DNA of 64,000 nucleotides from Nakamurella sp040546275 (GTDB lineage: Bacteria > Actinomycetota > Actinomycetes > Mycobacteriales > Nakamurellaceae). Shown piece by piece: positions 26,277 to 34,502 of the stretch. Position 1 is the first letter of the stretch. Every line of letters begins with the position of its first letter. A program made the translations under genes and the position numbers. The notes below the pieces were generated by a model. That model made no database searches. It had not been told where the DNA came from and saw only the letters and a program-made list of their open reading frames with translations. The stretch spans positions 62,001 to 126,000 of the forward strand of contig NZ_JBEPNO010000005.1 in NCBI RefSeq assembly GCF_040546275.1, read 5' to 3'.

Positions 26277-27330
26277 CTGGCCGCTCGGCTGCGGGTGGGT
26301 GCTCTTCGCTGCCGTCAACGCATACCTGACCTTCCTCTGGGCCGGCGCCGAGACCATTCCCTACCATTTGATCTGGGCCAGTTTCGCCTTTCTGTACGGG
26401 CTCTACCCCTGGCCGAGGCCAGCGGCGTTGACCGCCTTCTGGATCATCACCGTGGTGACCGGCACTGCTTTCGTCCACCATGCGATCGCCGGGATCATCG
26501 CGTGGTCGGAATGTTCGGAGATCGTCCTGATGGGGGTGATCCTGGCGCTTCTCATGTGGCACGTCGAGCGTCAGCGAGCCACCCGGCGCACCCTGGTGAG
26601 GCTGCAGCGCGAGGAGCTGGAAAGGGCACAGAACCGGGAGTTGCGGTCGCGATTCGGCACCCATGAGGTGCGGACCCGGTTGGCGATCGCCCGCGGATTC
26701 GTGGAATTGATCGGCGCGGCGACGATCGAGAGCGAAATCCGCTCCGATGCGCACCTCGTCCTCGGCGAATTGGACAAGGCGTCCGTCATGGTCAGCAGCC
26801 TGCTGACGCTGGCGCAGGTCAGCGAACCGAGCGTCCGCGCGCCGATGGACATCAAGGCCCTGATCGAGACTGCACTGCACCGATGGGTCAGCAACGCAGA
26901 CCGGCAGTGGACGTCCTCCGCCTTCCAGGGTCACGTCGCCGGTGACCCCGAGCGCTTGGAGGCCGCCCTCGACTGCCTGATCGAGAACGCCGTCAAGTTC
27001 ACCGAACCCGGCGATTCGATCGACATCTCCTGCACTGTCGTCGGCGGGGCGCTCATGATGGCCGTGACGGATTCGGGCGCCGGCATCCCCCCGGACGAGA
27101 TCGATCGGGTATTCGAGATGTTCAAGACCTCCAGGACCGCCGGAGAAAGGGCCGGAAGCGGTCTCGGCCTGGCTATCGTCAAGGCCATGGCGGAGGCGCG
27201 AAGGGGTTCGGTCTCGGTGCAGAGCACCCTGGGCGTAGGCAGCCGATTCACCGTGCGGATCCCGCTGGGCGACGGCGAACTGGCCCCGGCCCCGTCGCTG
27301 CCCGTCCCGACACCCGCCGGCAGGACCTGA
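26248..27330 (+). CDS. Membrane sensor histidine kinase
   Basis: 360 residues. About four membrane helices fill the first 110 residues (e.g. IIAWSECSEIVLMGVILALLMW) with almost no outer domain, so it probably senses within or near the membrane. A coiled region leads to the phospho-accepting His139 in THEVRTRL, then the N box IENAVKFT, DSGAGIP, FEMFKT and GSGLGLAIVK. A Pro-rich tail ends it. Partner of the regulator encoded just before. Signal unknown; copper or envelope state is an inference from the divergent operon. Confidence 0.92.
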   Translation: MSDTDSLRVNWPLGCGWVLFAAVNAYLTFLWAGAETIPYHLIWASFAFLYGLYPWPRPAALTAFWIITVVTGTAFVHHAIAGIIAWSECSEIVLMGVILALLMWHVERQRATRRTLVRLQREELERAQNRELRSRFGTHEVRTRLAIARGFVELIGAATIESEIRSDAHLVLGELDKASVMVSSLLTLAQVSEPSVRAPMDIKALIETALHRWVSNADRQWTSSAFQGHVAGDPERLEAALDCLIENAVKFTEPGDSIDISCTVVGGALMMAVTDSGAGIPPDEIDRVFEMFKTSRTAGERAGSGLGLAIVKAMAEARRGSVSVQSTLGVGSRFTVRIPLGDGELAPAPSLPVPTPAGRT

Positions 27331-27340
27331 CCAGCCGGTT

Positions 27341-27973
27341 TCAGCGGGAAGGCATTGCCCGGCGTAGGACCGACAGGCCGGCGCCGGTCAGATCTGCAAG
27401 GGCTGCCGTGCGGCCGGTCATCGCCAGGACGAGTGACAGGATGGGGCCACTGACCTCCGGGCCGGTCCCGTGCCGCCAGTCGGTGTCGGTGGCCACCAAT
27501 TCCACACCGGCGATGCGAGACTTGGCGCCGATCAACAGGTTCGAGTTCTGGTAGAAGTCGGCCGCCTGGCGGGTGGTGGTGACCGGCGGGGCGTAGTCGA
27601 TACCCAGTGGCCGCCGTATGTCTGCGCCGTGCACGACCAGTTCCCCAATCCAGGAGTCCACCGGTCCGGGCGGCGCGGAGGTGTCGTCGGCATGAGCGGT
27701 GAGCTCGGCCAGGGTCTGCGCCGGGGTTCCCGCGCTCTCCCGCGCGACGTCCTTGGCGATCATCTTGTTGAACTGGAAGCCGGAGGCCACGAATTTGCCG
27801 AAGAACTTCGGTGGCGTCTGCTTCGTCAGCGCCACGACGTGGGCGAGAGTCTGATGCACGTTCCACTCCGGGCACAGCGAGGCGGTGTGCCACTGCTGCT
27901 CGGTGAGGGACTGCAGGTCGTCGATCAGCGAACGCCGTTCGGCGTGGATGAGGTCCCAGGTGCTGTTGGCCAT
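27341..27973 (-). CDS. Maleylpyruvate isomerase/DinB-like family protein
   Basis: 210 residues, start chosen at the ATG 27973 with AAGGAG before it. It shows the mycothiol-dependent isomerase/DinB helical-bundle pattern common in actinobacteria: LTEQQWHTASLCPEWNVHQTLAHV, then DSWIGELVVHGADIRRPLG. The conserved histidines in HQTLAHV and ELVVHG would bind a divalent metal. Such proteins use mycothiol as thiol cofactor, but the reaction here is unknown. Convergent with the kinase gene and divergent from comM. Confidence 0.8.
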   Translation of the reverse strand: MANSTWDLIHAERRSLIDDLQSLTEQQWHTASLCPEWNVHQTLAHVVALTKQTPPKFFGKFVASGFQFNKMIAKDVARESAGTPAQTLAELTAHADDTSAPPGPVDSWIGELVVHGADIRRPLGIDYAPPVTTTRQAADFYQNSNLLIGAKSRIAGVELVATDTDWRHGTGPEVSGPILSLVLAMTGRTAALADLTGAGLSVLRRAMPSR

Positions 27974-28080
27974 TGTGTGTTCTCCTTCGACAACGCCGGT
28001 ATGGTGCCCGCGGCCGAAGACGCCCGCGCATCGATAAGACGGCTCACGATGACACAAATCGACAGGCTCGGCCCAGATGG

Positions 28081-28107
28081 TTGTCCCCATGCCTCGAGTT
28101 GTCCACA
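28081..28107 (+). promoter_or_regulatory. 27-bp composite motif, copy B (before comM-dprA)
   Basis: TTGTCCCCA, 9 bases (TGCCTCGAG), TTGTCCACA. It ends 95 bases before the comM start, the same distance as copy A before yraN, and sits between divergent genes. Another TTGTCC occurs at 28139. Confidence 0.65.
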
Positions 28108-28202
28108 TTTCTGATCGCGGGCTTTCGGTCTCGGTGGGTTGTCCGCAGGCTGGCGGGCGTCGAAGGGTGTTGGCCCTCCGCGAGCGGCTGGGGGTGGTGG
28201 GT

Positions 28203-29723
28203 GTGGCGTTGGCTCGGACGTGGGCAGTCGCGTTGGCGGGGGTGGCCGGTCAGTTGGTGGCGGTGGAGGCTGATCTGGCCAACGGCCTCCCTGCGGTGAC
28301 GGTGATCGGTCTGGGCGATGTGGCGGTGACGCAGGCCCGTGATCGGGTGCGTTCGGCGATCGTCAACTCGGGTGCTAAGTGGCCGGAGCGACGGATCACG
28401 CTGGCTCTGTCGCCGGCGGCACTTCCCAAGCGGGGCGCCGGTTTTGACCTTGCATTGGCTATCGCGGTGCTGGCCGCGGCTGAGGTGGTCCCGACGCGGG
28501 CGGCGGGGGAGATGGTGCTGATTGGCGAGCTCGGGCTCGACGGTCGCGTGCATCCGGTCCGCGGGACCTTGCCGAGCCTGATGGCCGTCAAGGCGGCCGG
28601 ACGGACGTCGGCGATCGTGCCGGTGGCCAATCTGGCCGAGGCGACGTTGGCGACCGGGGTGCGGGTCCGGGGGGTCGCCTGTCTGGGCGACCTGGTTGCC
28701 TACCTCAACGGTGAGCGCGGACGGTTGATCGATCCGCTGCCGCCGATCCGTGCAGTGCCGAAATCGTTGCCGGACATGGTGGATGTGCTCGGTCAGCCGG
28801 AGGCGCGGCGGGCGCTGGAGCTTGCTGCGGCCGGTGGCCATCACCTCGCGATGATCGGGCCGCCAGGCGCCGGCAAAACTATGCTCGCGGCCAGACTTCC
28901 TGGTCTGCTGCCGCCGTTGAGCGAGGAGGCGGCGCTCGAGGTGACGGCGGTGCATTCGGTGGCGGGCAATCTGGATGACGAGACCCCGTTGGTCACCCAT
29001 CCGCCTTTCATCGAGCCCCACCATTCCGCATCGCTGGCCGCGCTGGTCGGTGGCGGTTCCAGCTTCATCCGCCCCGGGAGCGTCAGCCTCGCGCACCGGG
29101 GGGTGCTGTTCCTCGACGAGGCGCCGGAGTTTCGTCCGACGGTGTTGGATGCGTTGCGGCAGCCGATGGAGTCGGGGGCGGTGCTGTTGGCGCGGGCGTC
29201 AGGGGCGGTGCGGTATCCGGCGCGGTTTCAGTTGGTGTTGGCGGCGAATCCGTGTCCGTGTGCGGCGGCGAAGGATGTGGACTGCACGTGTGCGTCGGGG
29301 GTGCGGCGTCGGTATTTGGCGCGGTTGTCGGGGCCCTTGATGGATCGGGTGGATATCCGGGTGGATCTGGCGGCGTTGGATTTGCGGGCGTTGGTGTCGG
29401 ACGAGGCGGATCAGGAGTGTTCGGCGGTGATTGCGGTGCGGGTGTTGGCGGCGCGTGAGCGTGCGCAGCATCGTTGGGCTGGAACGGATTTCACGACGAA
29501 TGCGGAGGTGCCGGGTCCGGTGGTGCGCCGGTTGTGGCGGCCGGGTCGTCGGGAGGCGGCGTTGTTGGATCGGGCGGTGCGGGTGGGTCGGTTGACCGGG
29601 CGGGGTTATGACCGGGTGTTGCGGTTGGCGCTGACCAGTGCCGATCTGGGTGGGCGGGAGCTGCCGTCGGAGACTGATGTGGCGACGGCGCTTGCTCTGC
29701 GGTGTGGGGAGAACGCGTGGTGA
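28203..29723 (+). CDS. comM: ComM/YifB family Mg-chelatase-like ATPase
   Basis: AAA+ helicase family; in other bacteria ComM promotes branch migration during transformation. The GTG at 28203 gives the standard N-terminus (MALARTWAVALAGV) and 506 residues; the open frame before it covers the promoter motif. It has an N-terminal Lon-S5-like domain (GLGDVAVTQARDRVRSAI; LALSPAALPKRGAGFDL), Walker A GPPGAGKT, Walker B FLDEAPEF and the four-Cys zinc segment CPCAAAKDVDCTC. The C-terminal lid completes it. Coupled to dprA (GTGA). From about 29.1 kb its third positions are strongly G/T biased, unlike neighbours. Confidence 0.94.
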   Translation: MALARTWAVALAGVAGQLVAVEADLANGLPAVTVIGLGDVAVTQARDRVRSAIVNSGAKWPERRITLALSPAALPKRGAGFDLALAIAVLAAAEVVPTRAAGEMVLIGELGLDGRVHPVRGTLPSLMAVKAAGRTSAIVPVANLAEATLATGVRVRGVACLGDLVAYLNGERGRLIDPLPPIRAVPKSLPDMVDVLGQPEARRALELAAAGGHHLAMIGPPGAGKTMLAARLPGLLPPLSEEAALEVTAVHSVAGNLDDETPLVTHPPFIEPHHSASLAALVGGGSSFIRPGSVSLAHRGVLFLDEAPEFRPTVLDALRQPMESGAVLLARASGAVRYPARFQLVLAANPCPCAAAKDVDCTCASGVRRRYLARLSGPLMDRVDIRVDLAALDLRALVSDEADQECSAVIAVRVLAARERAQHRWAGTDFTTNAEVPGPVVRRLWRPGRREAALLDRAVRVGRLTGRGYDRVLRLALTSADLGGRELPSETDVATALALRCGENAW

Positions 29724-31054
29724 ATCATGAGTTGTGGCCGGCGGATGAGTGGGGGCGGCCGGTTCCCGGGACCGTCGGTGATGGGGTCGGGGGGGCCGGG
29801 GTGCTGCCGGTCGGTGCGGATGTGGCGGGGGATCCGGTGCGGCGGGGTTGGGCCGGGTTGTTGCGGGTTTTCGAGCCGTCCAGCGGCGACGTCGTCGATT
29901 ATGTGTCGCGGGTCGGTCCGGTGGCGGCGTGGCGGGCGATCAAGGAGCGGCGGGCGCCTCGGGCGGTGTTGTCCCCGACGGCGGCCAGGACCGAGAACCT
30001 GACTCCGGCGCAGTTGGAGGAGTTGGTGGATGTCGATCTGGCAGCGGCGGCGGGGGTGGGTGCTCGGATCATCGGGCCGGGGGATGCGGAGTGGCCGGAG
30101 GCGGCACTGGTGGCGTTTTCGATGGCGACGGCGCGAGGGACGAAGTATTCGGTGGCGCCGGTGGCGTTGTATGTCCGGGGCCGGCCGTTGGCGGATTTGC
30201 CGTTCGGGGCGTTGTCGATTGTGGGTTCGCGGGCGAACACCGCTTATGGGCAGCGGGTGGCGGCCGATATTGCGATGGGGGCGGCGGATGCCGGGTTCAC
30301 GGTGATCTCGGGGGCGGCGTTCGGGATCGACACGGTCGCGCATCGCAGTGCGTTGGCCTATCCCGGTGAGTTGCCGACGATCGCGGTGTTGGCGTGCGGG
30401 ATCGATCGGGCGTATCCGGTGGCCAATACGGCGTTGCTGGATCGGATCGCGCAGGTGGGGTCGGTGATTTCGGAGTATCCGCCAGGGTTCTCGCCGGCGC
30501 GGCATCGGTTTTTGGTGCGGAATCGGTTGATCGCTGCGTTGTCGGCGGGGACGGTGGTGGTGGAGGCGGGGCGTCGTTCGGGGACGTTGTCGACGGCGAT
30601 GGCTGCGTTGATGTTGGGGCGGGTGTTGATGGCGGTGCCGGGTCCGGTGACGTCGGCGTTGTCGGTGGGTTGTCACCTGTTGTTGTCCGATAGTTCGGCG
30701 GTGTTGGTGACCGGTGCGCAGGATGTGCTGGCTGCGGTGGGGCGGCGTGGTTCGGTGCGGCTCAATGCTGGTGTGGGGCAGCCTGGTGGTGACCCGATGC
30801 CGGCGGGTGGCGTGGTTCCGGCGGCGAGAGTTGATGGGGGAGAGCGGTATCCGACGGATGGGTTGGATCCGGAGGTGGCCCGCGTCTACGAGGCGTTGCC
30901 GTCCCGCGGGGCGCGGACCGTCGGTCAGCTGTCGGTGGAATCCGGGCTGCCCGCCTCGGAGGTGATGGCCGGGCTGGCGGTGTTGGAACTGCACGACCTC
31001 GTCCGCCGGCACGAAGGACTGTGGCGTCGACGACGAAACAGCGAAGATCGATAG
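29720..31054 (+). CDS. dprA: DNA-processing protein DprA
   Basis: Loads RecA on incoming single-stranded DNA. From the GTG at 29720 (overlapping the comM stop; GGGGAG precedes it) the protein has 444 residues. A helical N-terminal part is followed by the Rossmann DNA-binding domain (IVGSRANTAYGQR, ISGAAFGIDTVAH, SEYPPGFSPARHRFLVRNRLIAAL, VVVEAGRRSGTLSTA). A C-terminal winged-helix domain begins near LDPEVARVYEALP. An in-frame GTG at 29717 is an alternative start. Codon third positions are G/T-rich up to about 30.87 kb, then return to the usual C/G pattern. Confidence 0.94.
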   Translation: MNHELWPADEWGRPVPGTVGDGVGGAGVLPVGADVAGDPVRRGWAGLLRVFEPSSGDVVDYVSRVGPVAAWRAIKERRAPRAVLSPTAARTENLTPAQLEELVDVDLAAAAGVGARIIGPGDAEWPEAALVAFSMATARGTKYSVAPVALYVRGRPLADLPFGALSIVGSRANTAYGQRVAADIAMGAADAGFTVISGAAFGIDTVAHRSALAYPGELPTIAVLACGIDRAYPVANTALLDRIAQVGSVISEYPPGFSPARHRFLVRNRLIAALSAGTVVVEAGRRSGTLSTAMAALMLGRVLMAVPGPVTSALSVGCHLLLSDSSAVLVTGAQDVLAAVGRRGSVRLNAGVGQPGGDPMPAGGVVPAARVDGGERYPTDGLDPEVARVYEALPSRGARTVGQLSVESGLPASEVMAGLAVLELHDLVRRHEGLWRRRRNSEDR

Positions 31055-31423
31055 AACCCGCTTTCGAACTCACCGACGACGACCACCTGTCGGGTAAGAC
31101 TCCAACCAGCCGAATATGAGCAGGCCCACTATGATGCTCTCGACCGAGGGCAGCAACCTGCAAGGGAGCCGTACACAACCTCGAGCAGGTCAGTCCGAGC
31201 GGGATGTCGCGCGCGAATTTCCGGCTTCGGCCATGACCTCGATCCGGCACTCGGCAATGGTTAAGAGCATCGATATTGCCCAAACAGACTTAGCAGCAGC
31301 CGAACTCACCCGCGCAACATGGTTGGCCGCCCGCGAGGTTGCTGCGCGCTCATCGAAGAACTCGCCGCCCGTACGGCGACCGCTTCGACGACGGACACGA
31401 TGACCTGCTTGCATGACTCGAGG
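31055..31423. other. Intergenic stretch after dprA
   Basis: About 370 bases with no convincing gene, hairpin or promoter. Base composition is visibly lower in GC around 31250-31320. This is the left edge of the second accessory block; it could be decayed sequence. Confidence 0.5.
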
Positions 31424-31879
31424 TCACCCGCTCACGCAGATAGCCTCCAACCTTGACGGCCATGAGAACGGACCGGGGGTGATCAGGCAGTCGTCGAAGG
31501 TGCGTAAGTGAACGTACAGATATACGACGACCAGAACCAACAGGGCCAACGAGGTAGCGATACGCCCGAGCCAATGTCGCCACCATGACGGCCCTGGGGG
31601 ACCACCGTCAGTTTCGGCCCGGTCCAAGTCCTCGTTGGCCTTCGGCCAGTCAGAGGAGGCGTACCTACTGACCGGAGTGGCGATTGTCTGGTCCCACACC
31701 GCGAAGCCACCATCGACGTATCGACCAATCACATAAACCTTCCCCACCCGCAGGACAGCAGCACAGCCGGACAGGGCAGCACGGCCGCAGGCAGGGCAGA
31801 ACGCGGCACCACGGGTGACGGCGGCGTTGCATTGCCAGCATGGGACCGACCCGCCGACGGTCGCAGGGTTCGTCACCAT
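31424..31879 (-). CDS. Zinc-ribbon membrane protein
   Basis: 151 residues from the ATG at 31879. A short N-terminus leads to CWQCN and, 13 residues on, CPACG, a two-CxxC zinc ribbon (about 14-33). A beta-rich middle follows (VYVIGRYVDGGFAVWDQ). One membrane helix (IATSLALLVLVVVYLYVHL) precedes the C-terminal segment. The topology puts the zinc ribbon in the cytoplasm. Function unknown. Divergent from mcrB with a 238-base gap. Confidence 0.65.
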   Translation of the reverse strand: MVTNPATVGGSVPCWQCNAAVTRGAAFCPACGRAALSGCAAVLRVGKVYVIGRYVDGGFAVWDQTIATPVSRYASSDWPKANEDLDRAETDGGPPGPSWWRHWLGRIATSLALLVLVVVYLYVHLRTFDDCLITPGPFSWPSRLEAICVSG

Positions 31880-32104
31880 CGGAGTCTGGCATCCGAGAAC
31901 CGGCGTGCGCCATTCGACCGGGTGGCTTTGCCGACCCGCATGCCGTGAACGAACTGCGCAACTGTTGAGGCTGTAAAGATCCCGTTCCGAGCGCAATTCA
32001 GGCGACTACCGGTATGCCCGTTCGGTTCAATCAAGCCGCACAGTCCTTCAACGGCGCTGGTAGCTGGAGCGCGGGTGGGCGATCGAGATCTCCTTGGCTA
32101 CGTC

Positions 32105-32110
32105 TATCGT
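32105..32110 (+). promoter_or_regulatory. -10 element for mcrB
   Basis: TATCGT lies exactly 7 bases before a GTG at 32118. This supports a leaderless start there rather than the upstream TTG at 32094. Confidence 0.4.
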
Positions 32111-32117
32111 GGGGGCT

Positions 32118-34502
32118 GTGCACCTGCATGATGAGATTCCGTGGGGACCATCGAGGATCGCTTGGCCGTCTGCGCAGCCTATGTACGCGGCGGCGCGTCG
32201 CTGGCGGGACGAAGCATTGATAGGAGACCGGAGCCTGTTCGACGGCCGCCGAATCGATGGTGTGGCTGCGGTGAACGAGCTGATCGCCTTCTTCGTGAAC
32301 AATCCGGACACCGGATCGGGCACGTTTGCCTCCAAGCTGAAAGCTCAACTGGCCGATGCGGGTGACGACGCGATACAGGTCGCGGCCGAGCTGCTCTACG
32401 TGCATGCTCTGGTGGCTTCCACCACGACGTGGTCGGCCAGGAGCAAGGCCGAGTTGGTCAACGCCGTTACTGGGTTCCGGGCGTCTGGCGTCTCGCCGAT
32501 GCCGCCCGATCTCGAAGTGGCTCTGGCCGGCGGCGCCGCGGGCACTGGGCGGGCCTACCTCAACTACCGCTGGAAGATGTTTGCTTACCTGATCGAAGTT
32601 TTCGCCGCGATCAAGCGGTTGCCCATCGACGGCAGGCAGTCGGCCTTCACTTCTCTCGGGGAATTCCGTCGCGCAACCGCCGAGGTGGACACGCAGTCGG
32701 TGTGGACCCAGGAGTATGCGCTGCAGCATCTACTTTTCCCCGATGTCGCACCGCCGATCCTGAGTCGCAATGACCGCGCCAAAATTCTCTCCGCTTTCCC
32801 GGAGGCCGGAGAGGACATCTTCGAGGTGTGCGCCTCGTTGGAACCCAATGTCGCCTACGGCGCACACACCTTCGTCAATCCGTACCTATCCCCGCTTAAG
32901 CAGCGCTGGAACCCTAGTGACCAGGAGACTTTGTACGGCAGGTGGGCAGCCAAGGTTGCTGGCACGGTCGACCTTGACGTCGAGGAACGCAATTATAAGA
33001 TCGAGCGGCAACCCACATTCGAGTCGGCAGCTCAAGCTGCCGCCCGCGGCGACAATCCATACAAAGAGCTGAAACTCGCGCTCTCCGGCTTTAACGTGGT
33101 CGACTTCCGCGTCACGACAAAGTTTCTCGCCTGGGCCGAGTCTGACCCGGATGGGTCTGGCGCCGCCCTCGTCGACCTGTGCACCGATCCGGGACCGGCG
33201 TCGATTGACCGTTTCCTTTCTCACGTACCGGTGGAGAACCTGCCCGGCCCGGGTGCCCGTCTCAGCGTGGCGTCGACCCTGCTGTTGGGATCGGCCGCTG
33301 CAGATCAGCTGCCGCCCTGGCGGGACACCGCCGCCAGGGCGACGTGGCGGCTCACTGGAGGATATGGCAGTGAGGCTGCAGCAACAGCAGGCGAGGTCTA
33401 CCTGCTCTGGCTGGAGCGCCTGGACATGATCATTGCGGCTGTCAACGCCGCCCCTGGCGGGGCAGTGCTGCGGAACCGCCTCGACGCCCAAGGGCTCGCC
33501 TATACGATGCTACGAACCGACCTGGACCTATCAGGCTGGACGGAGGAAGAAAGGGAAGCGTTCGGCTCCTGGCAACAGGGTCGGGTCACTCCTCCTCCAC
33601 CGCCGTCAGAATCACGCAGTTCGGCACCCCAACTACCCTCAGAGACCCAGCTCTTGCCGGCCGCCGGGTTCGACGAGCTGGCGGAGCGTCTCTTCCTGGA
33701 TCAGCAGGGCGTGGCGTGGCTGACCGAGACGCTGATCTTGCTGGAGCGGAAACGGCAGATCATTCTCCAAGGCCCACCTGGCGCCGGGAAGACCTACCTC
33801 GCCCAGCACGTCGCCGCCTACCTGGCGGGCACGAGCGCGCGGGTGACCACCGTCCAGTTCCACCCGGGCACGAGTTACGAGGACTTCGTCCAGGGACTGC
33901 GCCCGGACCCGCAGGACCCCACCCGCTTCACCGTTGTCGATGGGCCGTTGATCAAGATCGCCGACGCCGCCCAGAAGGAACCAACGAAGACCTTTGTGCT
34001 GGTGATCGACGAGATCAACCGCGGCAACATCCCCGCCATCTTTGGTGAGCTGTACTTGCTGCTGGAGTACCGCGACACACCTGTCACCATGCTGTATGGG
34101 GATCGCCGAAAGCTCCCTCAGAATGTGCTCCTCATCGGCACGATGAACACCGCCGACCGATCCATCACGGCGCTGGATTCGGCCTTGCGACGACGCTTCT
34201 ACTTTCTGGATCTGCGCCCGGATCAGCCGCCGGTCGACGGGATTCTGCGCCGCTACCTGGACAGCCGGGCGCCGCATCTGATGTGGCTGGCCGACCTGCT
34301 CGACACCGCTAACCGCGCGATCGATGACCCGGACCAATACATCGGGCCAAGCCACTTCATGGGCGAGGTCGACGAGGCGTGGGCACGCCGCGCCTGGTCC
34401 TACTCAGTGATGCCGACCTTGCGGGAGCTGTATTACAACAACCCCAGTCGAGCAGACGCACTGGATTTCGACATCCTCCGTGAGTCCCTTGACTCTCACT
34501 GA
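32118..34502 (+). CDS. mcrB: McrB-type AAA+ GTPase of a type IV restriction system
   Basis: 794 residues from GTG 32118 (in-frame TTG at 32094 is the alternative). A long N-terminal region (about 1-500), presumably for recognising modified DNA, matches no domain I can name. The AAA+ motor has Walker A GPPGAGKT (from residue 552), LVIDEINRGNIPAIFGEL and the McrB signature GTMNTADRSI, plus an arginine-rich segment (SALRRRFYF). McrB translocates along DNA using GTP and drives the McrC nuclease against methylated or otherwise modified foreign DNA. Overlaps mcrC by 23 bases. Confidence 0.9.
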   Translation: MHLHDEIPWGPSRIAWPSAQPMYAAARRWRDEALIGDRSLFDGRRIDGVAAVNELIAFFVNNPDTGSGTFASKLKAQLADAGDDAIQVAAELLYVHALVASTTTWSARSKAELVNAVTGFRASGVSPMPPDLEVALAGGAAGTGRAYLNYRWKMFAYLIEVFAAIKRLPIDGRQSAFTSLGEFRRATAEVDTQSVWTQEYALQHLLFPDVAPPILSRNDRAKILSAFPEAGEDIFEVCASLEPNVAYGAHTFVNPYLSPLKQRWNPSDQETLYGRWAAKVAGTVDLDVEERNYKIERQPTFESAAQAAARGDNPYKELKLALSGFNVVDFRVTTKFLAWAESDPDGSGAALVDLCTDPGPASIDRFLSHVPVENLPGPGARLSVASTLLLGSAAADQLPPWRDTAARATWRLTGGYGSEAAATAGEVYLLWLERLDMIIAAVNAAPGGAVLRNRLDAQGLAYTMLRTDLDLSGWTEEEREAFGSWQQGRVTPPPPPSESRSSAPQLPSETQLLPAAGFDELAERLFLDQQGVAWLTETLILLERKRQIILQGPPGAGKTYLAQHVAAYLAGTSARVTTVQFHPGTSYEDFVQGLRPDPQDPTRFTVVDGPLIKIADAAQKEPTKTFVLVIDEINRGNIPAIFGELYLLLEYRDTPVTMLYGDRRKLPQNVLLIGTMNTADRSITALDSALRRRFYFLDLRPDQPPVDGILRRYLDSRAPHLMWLADLLDTANRAIDDPDQYIGPSHFMGEVDEAWARRAWSYSVMPTLRELYYNNPSRADALDFDILRESLDSH

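Noticed and set aside
29923..29990. Further TTGTCC-like sequences inside coding regions (e.g. TTGTCCCCG in dprA) as extra copies of the composite motif
   Set aside because: Only half sites without the 9-9-9 architecture; expected by chance in this composition.
29606..31012. 468-codon minus-strand frame opposite dprA
   Set aside because: His/Arg/Pro-rich repeat of the antisense strand; the DprA motifs on the plus strand are unambiguous.
31116..31403. 95-codon frame after dprA
   Set aside because: No ribosome binding site, Arg/Ser-rich end, no recognisable domain; not distinguishable from chance.
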